A stretch of 64,000 bases of DNA from Polynucleobacter alcilacus (GTDB lineage: Bacteria > Pseudomonadota > Gammaproteobacteria > Burkholderiales > Burkholderiaceae), in assembly GCF_018881545.1 (NCBI RefSeq), contig NZ_JACVQD010000001.1:62001-126000 (forward strand). Reading direction: 5' to 3'. This document shows, piece by piece, positions 36,435 to 47,989 of this stretch (the stretch's first letter is position 1; the number at the start of each line of letters is the position of its first letter). The translations under genes and the position numbers were made by a program. Under the pieces are notes generated by a model. That model was not told where the DNA came from. It made no database searches and saw only the letters and a list, made by a program, of their open reading frames with translations.

Positions 36435-37688
36435 ATGGCACAAATTAAGAACTACACCCTCAATTTCGGTCCTCAACATCCTGCGGCGCACGGCGTATTA
36501 CGTTTAGTGCTAGAGCTCGATGGTGAAGTGATTCAGCGTGCAGATCCGCACATTGGTTTACTCCATCGCGCTACTGAAAAATTAGCTGAGACCCGTACTT
36601 GGATTCAGAACGTGCCTTATATGGATCGTTTGGACTATGTATCGATGATGGCCAATGAGCACGCTTACGTAATGGCAATTGAAAAATTGTTACAAGTAGA
36701 TGTGCCTTTGCGTGCCCAATATATTCGCGTCATGTTTGATGAGTTAACCCGTTTACTCAATCACCTCTTGTGGATTGGCTGTCACGGTTTAGACGTTGGC
36801 GCAATGGCAGTATTCTTGTATGCCTTCCGTGATCGTGAAGATATTTTCGATATGTACGAAGCCGTCTCAGGCGCGCGCATGCACGCCGCTTACTATCGTC
36901 CAGGTGGCGTTTACCGTGACCTGCCAACACAAATGGCGCAGTTCTCACAGTCCAAGGTTCGTAGCACTTCTGCTATCAAGCGCTTGAATGAAAACCGTAG
37001 TGGCACTTTGTTGGATTTCATTGAATCATTCTCCGGTCGTTTTGATGGAAACGTCGATGAGTATTGCAATCTCTTGACCGATAACCGAATTTGGAAACAA
37101 CGCTTAGTAGGTATTGGCGTGGTGACGCCTGAACGGGCATTGCAGTTGGGCTTTACTGGTCCCATGCTGCGGGGCTCCGGCATCGAGTGGGATTTACGTA
37201 GAAAGCAGCCGTACGAGACCTACGACAAGCTCGACTTTGATATTCCCGTGGGCGTGAACGGCGACTCTTACGATCGGTATTTAGTGCGCATGGAAGAAAT
37301 GCGTCAATCCAATCGCATTATCAAGCAATGCATCGCTTGGCTCAAGGCAAATGATGGCCCTGTGATAAGTAATAATCATAAAGTTTCTCCACCTCACCGG
37401 GTTGGTATGAAGACGAATATGGAAGAGTTAATTCACCATTTCAAACTCTTTACTGAGGGCATCCATGTTCCCAATGGTGAAGCCTATTCCGCGGTTGAAC
37501 ATCCCAAAGGGGAGTTCGGTATTTACTTGATCTCTGACGGCGCCAATAAACCCTACCGAATGAAGATTCGTGCACCCGGATTTGCGCACCTGTCTGCCAT
37601 GGATGAGATGTCGCGCGGTCACATGTTGGCTGACGCTGTCACGATTATCGGCACTCAAGACATTGTGTTCGGAGAGATTGACCGCTGA
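36435..37688 (+). CDS. nuoD: NADH-quinone oxidoreductase subunit D
   Basis: The 417-residue 49-kDa subunit forms most of the quinone cavity with NuoB. The N-terminus [20 protein letters not shown] is characteristic, with the quinone-site His in HPAAHG, then [12 protein letters not shown] and the C-terminal DIVFGEIDR. It is related to the large subunit of nickel-iron hydrogenases but has lost the metal-binding Cys residues. Confidence 0.97.
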   Translation: MAQIKNYTLNFGPQHPAAHGVLRLVLELDGEVIQRADPHIGLLHRATEKLAETRTWIQNVPYMDRLDYVSMMANEHAYVMAIEKLLQVDVPLRAQYIRVMFDELTRLLNHLLWIGCHGLDVGAMAVFLYAFRDREDIFDMYEAVSGARMHAAYYRPGGVYRDLPTQMAQFSQSKVRSTSAIKRLNENRSGTLLDFIESFSGRFDGNVDEYCNLLTDNRIWKQRLVGIGVVTPERALQLGFTGPMLRGSGIEWDLRRKQPYETYDKLDFDIPVGVNGDSYDRYLVRMEEMRQSNRIIKQCIAWLKANDGPVISNNHKVSPPHRVGMKTNMEELIHHFKLFTEGIHVPNGEAYSAVEHPKGEFGIYLISDGANKPYRMKIRAPGFAHLSAMDEMSRGHMLADAVTIIGTQDIVFGEIDR

Positions 37689-37711
37689 TCCAGCGTGCCA
37701 AGGAATAATTT

Positions 37712-38218
37712 ATGATAACGACACTTCAATTTTCTGACAAAACCCTTGCCGAGATTGCGCGTAATGTCGCGAAATATCCTCCAGATCAAAAGCAGTCTGC
37801 GGTGATGGCTGCTTTAATTGCGGTCCAAACCGAGCTCGGTTGGATTTCTTCTGAAGTGATTGCTACGGTTGCCCAGATTCTAGAAATGCCAACGATTGCT
37901 GTTGATGAAGTGGCTACCTTCTACAACATGTACAACACCAAACCGATTGGTAAATATAAGTTGGTGATTTGTACCAACTTACCTTGCCAGCTAAGCCATG
38001 GTGAAACAGCGGCTACTCATCTAAAGGAAACTTTAGGCATTGGGTATAACGAGACTACCCCCTGCGGTACTTTTACCCTGAAAGAGGGTGAGTGTATGGG
38101 TGCGTGTGGTGACTCTCCTGTCATGCTAGTCAATGACAAACGTATGTGTAGCTTTATGAGTAATGAAAAAATTGATGTCTTGTTAAAAGAGCTGCGTGCA
38201 GAAGGAGCTACAGCATGA
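37712..38218 (+). CDS. nuoE: NADH-quinone oxidoreductase subunit E
   Basis: The 168-residue 24-kDa subunit binds the [2Fe-2S] cluster N1a. Two ligands lie in [12 protein letters not shown] and two in [17 protein letters not shown]. It sits beside NuoF in the NADH-oxidizing module. Its stop overlaps the nuoF start (ATGA), giving coupled translation. Confidence 0.96.
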   Translation: MITTLQFSDKTLAEIARNVAKYPPDQKQSAVMAALIAVQTELGWISSEVIATVAQILEMPTIAVDEVATFYNMYNTKPIGKYKLVICTNLPCQLSHGETAATHLKETLGIGYNETTPCGTFTLKEGECMGACGDSPVMLVNDKRMCSFMSNEKIDVLLKELRAEGATA

Positions 38219-39513
38219 GTAGCTTGCACGATAGACACATTAAGCCCCTGATACTTGCTGGTTTGAATGGTGAGAACTGGCGCTTAAAGGATTACGAAAG
38301 TCGGGGTGGCTACCAACAACTACGTCGCATCCTCAATGACCAAGTTGCCCCAGATGCCATCATTGCTGAATTAAAGGCGTCCTCATTGCGTGGTCGTGGA
38401 GGCGCAGGCTTTCCAACGGGATTGAAGTGGAGCTTCATGCCTCGTCAGTTCCCGGGTCAAAAGTATTTGGTCTGTAATAGTGACGAAGGTGAGCCAGGTA
38501 CATTTAAAGACCGTGACATCATGCGTTACAACCCGCATGCCTTGATTGAGGGCATGATCATTGGTGGCTACACCATGGGAATTACCACGGGTTACAACTA
38601 TATCCACGGTGAAATCTGGGATGTCTATGCGCGTTTTGAAGAAGCCCTTGAAGAGGCTCGTGCTGCTGGCTATTTGGGCGACAAGATTCTGGGAAGCGAC
38701 TTTAGCTTCCAACTACATGCCACTCCAGGTTGGGGAGCGTACATTTGTGGTGAAGAAACCGCGCTCTTAGAATCGCTTGAAGGGAAGAAGGGTCAACCTC
38801 GCTTTAAGCCGCCTTTCCCTGCGAGTTTTGGTTTGTATGGTAAGCCTACAACCATTAACAACACTGAGACGTTCGCTGCTGTGCCTTTTATATTGGCAAT
38901 CGGTGGTCAGGCATATCTGGATCTGGGTAAGCCTAATAACGGTGGAACCAAAATATTCTCGGTATCTGGTGATGTAGTTCACCCTGGTAACTATGAAGTT
39001 CCATTAGGCACTCCATTCGCTGAGTTATTAAAGCTTGCTGGCGGTATGCGCGATGGCATTCCATTGAAGGCAGTCATTCCGGGTGGTTCATCGGCTCCGG
39101 TGATTCCGGGTGCGCAGATGATGGATCTCACGATGGATTACGACAGTATTGCCAAAGCCGGTTCGATGTTGGGATCCGGCGCCGTCATCGTCATGAATGA
39201 AACCCGTTGTATGGTTCGTGCACTTGAGCGCTTATCCTATTTTTATCATGAAGAATCCTGCGGTCAGTGCACCCCATGTCGTGAGGGTACTGGCTGGTTA
39301 TACCGTATCGTCCATCGCATTGAGCATGGCCAAGGGCGTCCAGAGGATTTAGATTTATTGAACGATGTTGCAGGGAATATTCAGGGGCGCACGATTTGCG
39401 CTTTGGGTGATGCTGCTGCGATGCCGGTTCGTGGAATGCTGAAGAATTACATGGATGAATTTGTGTATCACGTAGAACATAAGCGCTGCTTAGATTCTGC
39501 TAAACCTTTATAA
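38215..39513 (+). CDS. nuoF: NADH-quinone oxidoreductase subunit F
   Basis: The 432-residue subunit oxidizes [21 protein letters not shown] forms the FMN/NADH site, [20 protein letters not shown] is conserved, and [13 protein letters not shown] plus a later Cys in [11 protein letters not shown] bind the [4Fe-4S] cluster N3. It passes electrons from FMN to the iron-sulfur chain. Confidence 0.97.
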   Translation: MSSLHDRHIKPLILAGLNGENWRLKDYESRGGYQQLRRILNDQVAPDAIIAELKASSLRGRGGAGFPTGLKWSFMPRQFPGQKYLVCNSDEGEPGTFKDRDIMRYNPHALIEGMIIGGYTMGITTGYNYIHGEIWDVYARFEEALEEARAAGYLGDKILGSDFSFQLHATPGWGAYICGEETALLESLEGKKGQPRFKPPFPASFGLYGKPTTINNTETFAAVPFILAIGGQAYLDLGKPNNGGTKIFSVSGDVVHPGNYEVPLGTPFAELLKLAGGMRDGIPLKAVIPGGSSAPVIPGAQMMDLTMDYDSIAKAGSMLGSGAVIVMNETRCMVRALERLSYFYHEESCGQCTPCREGTGWLYRIVHRIEHGQGRPEDLDLLNDVAGNIQGRTICALGDAAAMPVRGMLKNYMDEFVYHVEHKRCLDSAKPL

Positions 39514-39538
39514 GACATTGAGCACGGGATATCTTACA

Positions 39539-41860
39539 GTGAGCATGGTTGAACTCGAATTAGATGGCAAGGTCGTAGAAGTTCCGCAAGGTTCGATGGT
39601 GATGCACGCCGCGCACAAACTGGGCACGTATATCCCTCACTTTTGCTATCACAAGAAACTCTCTATCGCTGCTAATTGCCGGATGTGCTTGGTAGAAGTA
39701 GAGAAGGCGCCTAAACCATTGCCCGCTTGTGCTACACCGGCAACCCAAGGCATGAAGGTGTTTACCCATTCTGCTAAGGCAGTCGAAGCACAGCGTTCTG
39801 TCATGGAATTTCTTCTGATTAACCATCCTTTAGATTGCCCGATTTGCGATCAAGGCGGGGAGTGCCAGTTACAAGATTTAGCGGTGGGTTACGGTAAATC
39901 CAATTCACGTTATGAAGAAGAGAAGCGGGTTGTCTTCCATAAAAATGTCGGTCCACTCATCTCCATGCAGGAGATGTCTCGCTGTATTCACTGCACACGT
40001 TGCGTGCGCTTCGGCCAAGAAGTGGCCGGTGTAATGGAATTGGGTATGGTCAATCGTGGTGAGCACTCTGAAATCACGACCTTCACAGGTCAAACAGTAG
40101 ATTCAGAGTTATCTGGCAATATGATTGATATCTGCCCAGTCGGTGCATTAACGAGCAAGCCATTTCGTTATGCTGCCCGTACTTGGGAATTGGGTCGCAA
40201 ACGTTCAGTGAGTCCGCACGATAGTTTGGGGGCAAATACTACCGTTCAAACGAAGTCCAATAAAGTCATGCGCGTGGTTGCTTTAGAAAATGAAGCCATC
40301 AATGAATGCTGGATTAGCGACCGTGATCGTTTTGCCTACGAAGGCCTCAATAGCGCAGATCGTGTGACGACTCCCATGGTGAAGCAGGGCGGTCAGTGGC
40401 TGGAGACCGATTGGGAATCTGCGATGAATTACGTCGCTCATTCACTCAAAACGATTGCCTCGGAAAGTGGTCCAGAGGCGATTGGTGCACTGGCCCATCC
40501 TATTTCCAGTACTGAAGAGTTGCATTTGCTCCAAAAAATCGTTCGTGACTTGGGCTCTAATCAGGTTGAAACCCGCTTAGGTCAAACGGATGTTAGTGGA
40601 GCTGCATCTGCCCCTTGGTTAGGTATGCCAATTACGCAATTAAGCACGCTTGATTGCGTCTTAGTCATTGGTAGTTTCTTACGCAAGGATCAACCTTTAG
40701 TTGCCGTTCGCTTGCGCGAGGGTGCTAAAAAAGGTTTGCAGGTTCTACGGATTGATGCGGGTGGTGATGACTGGCTCATTCCTAGCATTGGTATTGCAGT
40801 TAGACCGAGCGCCTGGTTGAATGCCTTAAGCGAAGTTGCAATGGCTGTGGCAAAGGCGAAATCGGTTTCTGCACCTGCAGGTTTAGCTACTGTAGCGGTT
40901 TCTGCTACCGCTCAACAGATAGCTGATAGCTTGCTTTCTGGTACTACAACTTCAGTACTGTTAGGCTCCGCAGCGATTGCTCATCCTCAAGCGTCTGACT
41001 TACATGTATTGGCTCAGTTTATTGCCGAACAAACAGGTGCTACTTTAGGCTTCTTGCCGGTTGGTGGGAATGCAGTCGGTGCTAGCTTGGTAAAAGCCAA
41101 TGGTGCTGGTGTTGAATCCGTATTATCGGGTGATCGTCGTGCGGTGCTGTTGATGAATATCGAGCCCGATGCCGACTTGCCTAACCCGGTGATGGCGCGT
41201 GCGGCATTGGCTAAAGCCAACACAGTGATTGCCTTAAGTGCCTATAAGAGTGCAGATATCTTAGAAGTAGCCGATGTCATCCTGCCAATCACCCCCTTTA
41301 CCGAAACCGTATCTACTTTTGTGAATGCAGAAGGTCGCGCTCAAACGATTCAGCCTGCTGTGAAGCCTTTAGGCGACTCACGTCCAGCATGGAAAGTATT
41401 GCGCACGCTTGGTGTCTTAGTAGGTTTAGACGGCTTCCTATTTAATATGCCTGAAGAGGTCTTGGCTGATGCGCTGGATGACAGCTACTGCGCTCATCTC
41501 AGTAATCAATCCACTGCAAATGGATTGATTAATCCGAATTTAGCCCCATTGAATGGTGTAGAGCGTGTATCCGACGTAGGGATTTATGCTGGCGACCAAA
41601 TTGTGCGTCGTTCATCTGCTTTGCAATTAACGCGCGATGCGAAGCGCGGCAATCAGTTTGGTTTAGGTCAAGCGCTCTTTAATGAGCTGGGCTTAAAAGA
41701 GGGTGATGTAGTGCGAGTGACGCAAGGAAGTCAGAGTGTCGATTTGCCAGCAACCCTGGAAGCCAATTTAGCTCCAGGCGTTATGCGAATTTCTGCAGGA
41801 ACCCCTGCTAGCGCTCAATTGGGTTCGATGTTTGGTCCTGTTACGGTTAGCAAGGTATAG
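39539..41860 (+). CDS. nuoG: NADH-quinone oxidoreductase subunit G
   Basis: The subunit of about 773 residues has an N-terminal ferredoxin-like region with the N1b ligands (CRMCLVEVE), the His/Cys N5 site ([20 protein letters not shown]) and N4 ([16 protein letters not shown], with [14 protein letters not shown]), then a molybdopterin-oxidoreductase-like domain without the molybdenum site. The GTG start has GGGA nine bases upstream; the ATG at 39545 and the TTG at 39518 are alternatives. The C-terminal half is Ala-rich and less conserved, as is usual. Confidence 0.93.
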   Translation: MSMVELELDGKVVEVPQGSMVMHAAHKLGTYIPHFCYHKKLSIAANCRMCLVEVEKAPKPLPACATPATQGMKVFTHSAKAVEAQRSVMEFLLINHPLDCPICDQGGECQLQDLAVGYGKSNSRYEEEKRVVFHKNVGPLISMQEMSRCIHCTRCVRFGQEVAGVMELGMVNRGEHSEITTFTGQTVDSELSGNMIDICPVGALTSKPFRYAARTWELGRKRSVSPHDSLGANTTVQTKSNKVMRVVALENEAINECWISDRDRFAYEGLNSADRVTTPMVKQGGQWLETDWESAMNYVAHSLKTIASESGPEAIGALAHPISSTEELHLLQKIVRDLGSNQVETRLGQTDVSGAASAPWLGMPITQLSTLDCVLVIGSFLRKDQPLVAVRLREGAKKGLQVLRIDAGGDDWLIPSIGIAVRPSAWLNALSEVAMAVAKAKSVSAPAGLATVAVSATAQQIADSLLSGTTTSVLLGSAAIAHPQASDLHVLAQFIAEQTGATLGFLPVGGNAVGASLVKANGAGVESVLSGDRRAVLLMNIEPDADLPNPVMARAALAKANTVIALSAYKSADILEVADVILPITPFTETVSTFVNAEGRAQTIQPAVKPLGDSRPAWKVLRTLGVLVGLDGFLFNMPEEVLADALDDSYCAHLSNQSTANGLINPNLAPLNGVERVSDVGIYAGDQIVRRSSALQLTRDAKRGNQFGLGQALFNELGLKEGDVVRVTQGSQSVDLPATLEANLAPGVMRISAGTPASAQLGSMFGPVTVSKV

Positions 41861-41868
41861 GCGCTGAG

Positions 41869-42942
41869 ATGGATCATTTCTTGAACCTCATTACTACTCA
41901 GGGCGAAGCTTTCTTTGGATCGCTCTGGCCACTGGTGTGGGCTTTGATCCGTATCGTGATTATCGTATTGCCCATGTTTGCTGCTGTGGCCTATATGACG
42001 CTTTGGGAGCGCAAACTCATTGCGTGGATGCATGTCCGCCTCGGCCCAAATCGAGTTGGCCCATTGGGTTTATGGCAACCCATTGCAGATTCTTTAAAGT
42101 TGCTGATGAAGGAGATTATTTCTCCTACACAAGCGAGTAAGACGCTGTATTTCATTGCGCCGGTGATGGTAATCATGCCGGCTTTTGCAGCTTGGGCGGT
42201 AATTCCCTTTCAAGCTAAATTGGTATTGGCTGATGTCAATGCGGGCTTGCTGTATGTCATGGCAATCTCTTCGATTGGCGTTTATGGTGTCATCTTGGCG
42301 GGTTGGTCATCCAACTCAAAGTACCCATTCCTCGGCGCAATGCGTGCTTCAGCCCAAATGATTTCTTATGAAATCGCGATGGGTTTCGCCTTAGTAACAG
42401 TTCTATTGACTTCTGGCTCGCTCAACTTGAGTTCTATTGTCCATTCTCAAGCGCAAGGGTACTTTGCCAGTATGGGTTTGAACTTCCTGTCTTGGAACTG
42501 GTTGCCATTGCTCCCGATGTTCATCATCTACTTTATCTCTGGTGTGGCTGAAACCAATCGTCACCCATTTGACGTAGTGGAAGGGGAGTCAGAGATTGTT
42601 GCGGGTCATATGGTGGAGTATTCCGGCATGGCCTTTGCAATGTTCTTCTTGGCAGAGTACGCCACCATGATCTTGCTCGCCGCCGTGGCATCTACCATTT
42701 TCTTGGGCGGTTGGTTGCCTATTGTTGATCTGCCAATCTTGCGTGATATTCCAGGCTTTTTCTGGTTGTTTGCTAAAACATTCTTCCTCTTATCCTGTGT
42801 GGTTTGGTTGCGCGCGACTTTGCCACGCTATCGTTACGATCAAATTATGCGTTTGGGCTGGAAGATTTTTATTCCCATCTCGGTTTTCTGGGTGGTCGTC
42901 GTTGGTGCATGGGTTGTGTCCCCATGGAATATCTGGAAATAA
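41869..42942 (+). CDS. nuoH: NADH-quinone oxidoreductase subunit H
   Basis: The 357-residue membrane subunit has about eight helices and joins the quinone cavity to the proton path. [20 protein letters not shown] and [20 protein letters not shown] are the most conserved loops, the latter with the Glu chain (E-channel) near the quinone site. It lies nine bases after nuoG. Confidence 0.97.
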   Translation: MDHFLNLITTQGEAFFGSLWPLVWALIRIVIIVLPMFAAVAYMTLWERKLIAWMHVRLGPNRVGPLGLWQPIADSLKLLMKEIISPTQASKTLYFIAPVMVIMPAFAAWAVIPFQAKLVLADVNAGLLYVMAISSIGVYGVILAGWSSNSKYPFLGAMRASAQMISYEIAMGFALVTVLLTSGSLNLSSIVHSQAQGYFASMGLNFLSWNWLPLLPMFIIYFISGVAETNRHPFDVVEGESEIVAGHMVEYSGMAFAMFFLAEYATMILLAAVASTIFLGGWLPIVDLPILRDIPGFFWLFAKTFFLLSCVVWLRATLPRYRYDQIMRLGWKIFIPISVFWVVVVGAWVVSPWNIWK

Positions 42943-42953
42943 GGTGATTAATC

Positions 42954-43445
42954 ATGTTTAAGAAAATTTCCCAATTCCTCGATAGTTTGATGCTGAAAGA
43001 TATTCTGGTTGGTATGTCGATTACTGGCCGTTATCTCTTCAAGCCAAAAGTGACGATTCAATATCCGGAAGAGAAAACCCCGCAGTCTCCGCGTTTTCGG
43101 GGATTGCATGCCTTGCGCCGTTACGAGAATGGTGAAGAGCGCTGCATTGGCTGTAAATTATGTGAAGCTGTTTGTCCAGCTTATGCCATCACCATTGAAA
43201 CCGCCGAGCGGGACGATGGTACGCGCCGTACTAGCCGTTACGATATTGATTTAACCAAGTGTATTTTCTGTGGCTTCTGTGAAGAGGCTTGCCCTGTAGA
43301 CGCGATTGTGGAAACCAATATTTTTGAGTATTTTGGCGATAAGCGCGGTGATTTGTACTTCACAAAAGATATGCTATTAGCCGTAGGTGATCATTATGAA
43401 AAAGAGATTGCCGCCAGCCGCGTAGCGGATGCACCTTATCGTTGA
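42954..43445 (+). CDS. nuoI: NADH-quinone oxidoreductase subunit I
   Basis: The 163-residue ferredoxin-like subunit carries the two [4Fe-4S] clusters N6a and N6b, with ligands in [15 protein letters not shown] and [15 protein letters not shown]. An amphipathic N-terminal helix rests on the membrane. It passes electrons from NuoG to NuoB. Confidence 0.97.
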   Translation: MFKKISQFLDSLMLKDILVGMSITGRYLFKPKVTIQYPEEKTPQSPRFRGLHALRRYENGEERCIGCKLCEAVCPAYAITIETAERDDGTRRTSRYDIDLTKCIFCGFCEEACPVDAIVETNIFEYFGDKRGDLYFTKDMLLAVGDHYEKEIAASRVADAPYR

Positions 43446-43466
43446 GCGAGCAGAGCACAAACCTAT

Positions 43467-44114
43467 ATGACATTTAATCCAGCCACTCTCTTTGCCGTGT
43501 TCTTTTACGCCTTTGCAGGTCTACTAGTGATTTCTGCTTTGCGCGTGGTTACAGCCCGCAATCCTGTGCATGCTGCCTTGTTTTTAGTGCTCGCCTTTTT
43601 CTGCGCCTCTGGCTTGTGGATGCTCCTCAAAGCAGAATTCCTCAGTTTGGCTTTGATCCTGGTTTATGTTGGTGCGGTGATGGTGCTCTTCTTATTTGTG
43701 GTCATGATGTTAGATCTTGATATTGAGAATTTGCGCCGGGACTATAAAAAATTCTTACCCGTTGCTTTTTTAATGGGCGCTGTCATTGTGCTGGAACTAT
43801 CCATTGTCCTAATCCGCAGCTTTATTGGAACCAGTACACCAGTCCAGCCAATGCTAGAAGAGGTGGCTACTAACAACACCCATGCCTTGGGTATGTTGAT
43901 TTTTGTAGATTATGTGTATGCCTTCGAGGTTGCTGGTGTCATTCTATTGGTGGCGATTATTGCTGCTGTGGCCTTGACTCTGCGCAATCGTAAAGACTCT
44001 AAGTCCCAAAATATTCATCAGCAAGTCAATGTGAATTCTGCAGATCGGATGCGCATTGTGAAAATGGATTCTGATATGGCTGCAAAGCAGGATAGTCGCG
44101 GGGAGAAGCAATGA
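43467..44114 (+). CDS. nuoJ: NADH-quinone oxidoreductase subunit J
   Basis: The 215-residue membrane subunit has five helices, including the conserved third with [20 protein letters not shown], where a pi-bulge aids coupling of quinone reduction to proton movement. A polar tail of about 40 residues follows the last helix. Its stop overlaps the nuoK start (ATGA). Confidence 0.95.
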   Translation: MTFNPATLFAVFFYAFAGLLVISALRVVTARNPVHAALFLVLAFFCASGLWMLLKAEFLSLALILVYVGAVMVLFLFVVMMLDLDIENLRRDYKKFLPVAFLMGAVIVLELSIVLIRSFIGTSTPVQPMLEEVATNNTHALGMLIFVDYVYAFEVAGVILLVAIIAAVALTLRNRKDSKSQNIHQQVNVNSADRMRIVKMDSDMAAKQDSRGEKQ

Positions 44115-44419
44115 CAATTACTCTTGCTCACTACTTAGTGCTTGGCGCCATCTTATTTGCGACGAGTGTAGTTGGTATTTTCCTGAATCGCAAAAATATC
44201 ATCGTGCTCTTAATGGCGATTGAATTAATGCTACTTGCGGTGAACATGAACTTTATTGCCTTCTCTCATTATTTGGGGGATATGGCAGGGCAAGTATTTG
44301 TATTCTTTATTTTGACTGTGGCAGCTGCTGAAGCGGCTATCGGTTTGGCTATTTTGGTTGTGCTTTTCCGTAAGGTCGACACCATTAATGCTGAAGACCT
44401 GGACCACCTAAAAGGCTAG
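44111..44419 (+). CDS. nuoK: NADH-quinone oxidoreductase subunit K
   Basis: The 102-residue three-helix subunit has the two membrane Glu residues of the proton path: one in [20 protein letters not shown] and one in [19 protein letters not shown]. It is homologous to MrpC-type antiporter subunits. It is translationally coupled to nuoJ and followed two bases later by nuoL. Confidence 0.96.
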   Translation: MTITLAHYLVLGAILFATSVVGIFLNRKNIIVLLMAIELMLLAVNMNFIAFSHYLGDMAGQVFVFFILTVAAAEAAIGLAILVVLFRKVDTINAEDLDHLKG

Positions 44420-44421
44420 TC

Positions 44422-46488
44422 ATGCAATTCACCTTAAATATTCCGATTCTCTGTGCCATTCCATTGGCGCCGCTATTCGGCTCTTTGATAGCCGGATTTT
44501 TTGGGACTAAATTGGGTGGCAATCGTCTTGGCGAGGGTCCTTGTCAATTTGTCACCATCTTGGGTGTGATGATCGCGTTTGTACTGTCTTGTTTTGTGTT
44601 GGTCCAAGTGATGGATGGCTTCTATTTCAACGGTACGGTTTACCGATGGATGGAGTTAGGTGAGCTGAACTTAGATATTGGGTTTTTAATTGATCCGCTA
44701 ACAGCCACCCTGATGTGTGTCGTGACCTTTGTATCCTTGATGGTGCATATCTACACGATTGGTTACATGCAAGGTGAAGAGGGCTACAACCGTTTCTTCT
44801 CCTATATTTCGCTCTTTACCTTTGCGATGTTGATGTTAGTCATGAGTAATAACCTCTTGCAACTTTTCTTTGGTTGGGAGGCGGTCGGGGTTGTATCTTA
44901 TTTATTGATTGGCTTCTACTATGAACGTCAGTCCGCAGTATTTGCAAACATGAAGGCTTTCATAGTTAACCGGGTAGGTGACTTTGGTTTCATTCTCGGC
45001 ATTGGCCTATTGCTGGCCAGTACTGGTTCCCTTAACTATGACGTGATCTTTTCCCAGAATACGGCTTTAGCTGCACAAACCTTACCGGGTACTGACTGGA
45101 ATTTGCTGACAGTCGTTTGTATCTGTCTATTCATCGGCGCGATGGGTAAGTCAGCCCAATTTCCATTGCATGTCTGGTTGCCAGATTCGATGGAAGGTCC
45201 CACGCCTATTTCTGCCTTGATTCACGCAGCGACCATGGTGACTGCGGGTATCTTCATGGTGTCACGCATGTCTCCTTTGTTTGAACTCTCGGATGTGGCC
45301 TTGAGCTTCATCCTGGTCATCGGTTCAATTACGGCTCTGTTCATGGGCTTCTTGGGTATTGTGCAAACCGATATCAAGCGGGTGATTGCGTATTCCACTC
45401 TGTCCCAGTTGGGTTATATGACGGTTGCATTGGGGGTTTCTGCTTATCCAGTAGCTATCTTCCATCTGATGACGCATGCATTCTTTAAGGCGCTGTTGTT
45501 CCTCGGGGCGGGTAGTGTGATCTTAGGCATGCATCATGAGCAGGATATGCGCAAGATGGGCGGTCTCTGGAAGTACATGCCTATCACTTGCCTTATGATG
45601 TTGATAGGCAACTTGGCATTAATCGGCACGCCATTTTTCTCGGGCTTCTATTCCAAAGATTCTATTATTGAAGCGGTAGCCGCCAGCCATATTGCTGGTT
45701 CTGGCTTTGCATACTTTGCCGTCATGGCCAGCGTCTTTGTCACTGCCTTGTATTCTTTCCGTTTGTACTTTTATGTATTTCACGGTAAAGCCCGTTGGGG
45801 TCATGCAGATGCACATGAGCACGAAGAGCACCATGGTCATCAAAAGCAGGATGACGATCATGCGCATGAGCACCATGGTTTAGCGCCTGGGCAGAAGCCA
45901 CACGAATCTCCTTTGGTGGTGACCTTGCCACTAATTCTGTTGGCTATTCCATCGGTCATCATAGGTTTCTACACCATTACGCCACTCTTATTTGGCACCT
46001 ACTTTGGCGACTCTATCTTTATTGATATCGCGCGTCACCCAGTGATGAAAGAGCTTGAAGATGAATTCCATGGCCCCATTGCAATGGCCATTCATGCGTT
46101 TACATCGCCAGTATTACTCTTGGTTGTTCTAGGTGTTCTCACTGCGGCAATCGGTTACCTCTGGGCTCCTAAATTGCCTGCAAAGGTCGCAGAAACGTTT
46201 GCACCCATTAAGAAGTTGTTTGACCACAAATACTATCTGGATGAACTAAATCAATTGGTATTCGCTAAAGGTTTACTGTGGATCGGTAATATCTTGTGGT
46301 ATCGAGGCGATCAAAAAATCATCGATGGATTTATTGTGGACGGCACCGCCTACTCCGTTGGGCGCTTTGCTGGCGTCATCCGCCATTTGCAATCCGGTTA
46401 TCTCTACCACTATGCCTTCGCCATGATTGCGGGCTTGGCGTTATTGTTGGCCTGGGTTTTATATGCTTACCTGCCTTTTGTTCGCTAG
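44422..46488 (+). CDS. nuoL: NADH-quinone oxidoreductase subunit L
   Basis: The 688-residue antiporter-like subunit is at the far end of the membrane arm and has the long lateral helix at its C-terminus. FFGWEAVGVVSYLLIGFYYE holds the key Glu, and GKSAQFPLHVWLPDSMEGPT the Lys-containing half-channel. It is longer than E. coli NuoL (613), in part through a His-rich insertion at residues 461-485, where ten of 25 residues are His. This lies in a loop between helices after LYFYVFHGKARW. The insert is probably surface-exposed; metal binding is possible but not shown. Confidence 0.96.
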   Translation: MQFTLNIPILCAIPLAPLFGSLIAGFFGTKLGGNRLGEGPCQFVTILGVMIAFVLSCFVLVQVMDGFYFNGTVYRWMELGELNLDIGFLIDPLTATLMCVVTFVSLMVHIYTIGYMQGEEGYNRFFSYISLFTFAMLMLVMSNNLLQLFFGWEAVGVVSYLLIGFYYERQSAVFANMKAFIVNRVGDFGFILGIGLLLASTGSLNYDVIFSQNTALAAQTLPGTDWNLLTVVCICLFIGAMGKSAQFPLHVWLPDSMEGPTPISALIHAATMVTAGIFMVSRMSPLFELSDVALSFILVIGSITALFMGFLGIVQTDIKRVIAYSTLSQLGYMTVALGVSAYPVAIFHLMTHAFFKALLFLGAGSVILGMHHEQDMRKMGGLWKYMPITCLMMLIGNLALIGTPFFSGFYSKDSIIEAVAASHIAGSGFAYFAVMASVFVTALYSFRLYFYVFHGKARWGHADAHEHEEHHGHQKQDDDHAHEHHGLAPGQKPHESPLVVTLPLILLAIPSVIIGFYTITPLLFGTYFGDSIFIDIARHPVMKELEDEFHGPIAMAIHAFTSPVLLLVVLGVLTAAIGYLWAPKLPAKVAETFAPIKKLFDHKYYLDELNQLVFAKGLLWIGNILWYRGDQKIIDGFIVDGTAYSVGRFAGVIRHLQSGYLYHYAFAMIAGLALLLAWVLYAYLPFVR

Positions 46489-46512
46489 GTCTTTGTTACT
46501 TAAGTAGCCATT

Positions 46513-47979
46513 ATGATTCTCTCTTTCGCTATCTGGATCCCGATTTTTTTCGGCATCATTATTTTGTTCTTCGGTTCAGAAAAACCTTCTGCTGGAGTGC
46601 GTTGGCTAGCACTCGTGGGTGCAGTACTCAGCTTCATTGCTACTTTGCCATTAGTGGTTGATTTTGATATCGCCAATCCAGGCATGCAGTTTGTAGAAAA
46701 GATCAGTTGGATTCCTCGCTACGATATTAATTACTACTTAGGCGTGGATGGTATTTCGGTATGGTTCATTGTCTTAACGGCATTTATCAATATCTTTGTC
46801 GTGATTGCCTCTTGGGAGTCGATTACCACTAAGGTATCCCAATATTTAGCTTCCTTCATGATCCTATCTGGATTAATGATTGGCGTATTTGCTTCTCTAG
46901 ATGCCTTACTGTTCTATGTATTTTTTGAAGCGACTCTAATCCCGATGTACATCATCATTGGGGTATGGGGTGGTCCTAACCGGATTTATGCGGCATTCAA
47001 GTTTTTCTTATATACCTTGATGGGTTCCTTGCTTACCTTGATCGCGATGCTCTACCTGTACAACGTGACCAATACCTTTGATATCTTGGCTTGGCATAAT
47101 GCACGCCTAGATATCGTTGAGCAAATCCTCCTGTTCTTTGCCTTCTTCATGGCGTTTGCCGTGAAGGTACCGATGTGGCCCTTACATACTTGGTTGCCAG
47201 ATGTACACGTTGAAGCTCCAACAGGTGGGTCTGTAGTCTTGGCAGCCATCATGTTGAAACTGGGTGCTTATGGCTTCTTACGTTTCTCATTACCGATTGC
47301 GCCAGATGCTAGTCAATATCTAGGACCATTTGTCATCTTCCTCTCTTTAGTGGCGGTGATTTATGTGGGTGCAGTGGCTTTGGTTCAGAAGGATATGAAA
47401 AAGCTCGTAGCTTATTCATCCGTCGCACATATGGGTTTTGTAACCCTGGGCTTCTTTCTCTTTAGCCCGCTGGGCATGGAGGGCGGTATTGTGCAGATGA
47501 TCTCCCATGGCTTCGTATCGGGTGCGATGTTTCTCTCGATTGGCGTGCTCTATGACCGCATGCATACTCGTCAAATTGCAGACTACGGTGGTGTCATCCA
47601 TCGAATGCCGGTCTTTGCTGCCTTTGCAGTCTTGATGGCAATGGCAAACTGCGGCCTACCGGCTACGTCTGGGTTTGTGGGTGAGTTTATGGTGATTTTG
47701 GCTGCCGTAGATTACGATTTCACTATTGGCTTGTTAGCTTCGACCACCTTGATTCTGAGTGCTGCTTTTTCTTTATGGATGGTGAAGCGGGTATTCTTCG
47801 GCGTCATTACCAATGAGCATGTAGCAACATTAAAAGATCTCAATGCGCGTGAGTATTTCATGATGGCGGTATTAAGTATTTGCGTTATTGGTATGGGCGT
47901 TTATCCAAAACCCTTTACGGACATCATCCATCCAGCCGTGATTAATCTGCTACAGCATGTTGCTGTCAGCAAACTCTGA
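46513..47979 (+). CDS. nuoM: NADH-quinone oxidoreductase subunit M
   Basis: The 488-residue antiporter-like subunit pumps protons. FYVFFEATLIPMYIIIGVWG has the key Glu, VKVPMWPLHTWLPDVHVEAP the Lys-containing half-channel, and MAMANCGLPATSGFVGEFMV the later conserved block. About 14 helices are seen. It follows nuoL after 24 bases. Confidence 0.96.
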   Translation: MILSFAIWIPIFFGIIILFFGSEKPSAGVRWLALVGAVLSFIATLPLVVDFDIANPGMQFVEKISWIPRYDINYYLGVDGISVWFIVLTAFINIFVVIASWESITTKVSQYLASFMILSGLMIGVFASLDALLFYVFFEATLIPMYIIIGVWGGPNRIYAAFKFFLYTLMGSLLTLIAMLYLYNVTNTFDILAWHNARLDIVEQILLFFAFFMAFAVKVPMWPLHTWLPDVHVEAPTGGSVVLAAIMLKLGAYGFLRFSLPIAPDASQYLGPFVIFLSLVAVIYVGAVALVQKDMKKLVAYSSVAHMGFVTLGFFLFSPLGMEGGIVQMISHGFVSGAMFLSIGVLYDRMHTRQIADYGGVIHRMPVFAAFAVLMAMANCGLPATSGFVGEFMVILAAVDYDFTIGLLASTTLILSAAFSLWMVKRVFFGVITNEHVATLKDLNAREYFMMAVLSICVIGMGVYPKPFTDIIHPAVINLLQHVAVSKL

Positions 47980-47989
47980 GTAAAAGCAA

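Noticed and set aside
45619..45931. Antisense open frames over the His-rich part of nuoL
   Set aside because: They arise from the repetitive His and Glu codons and have no start signal or family likeness.
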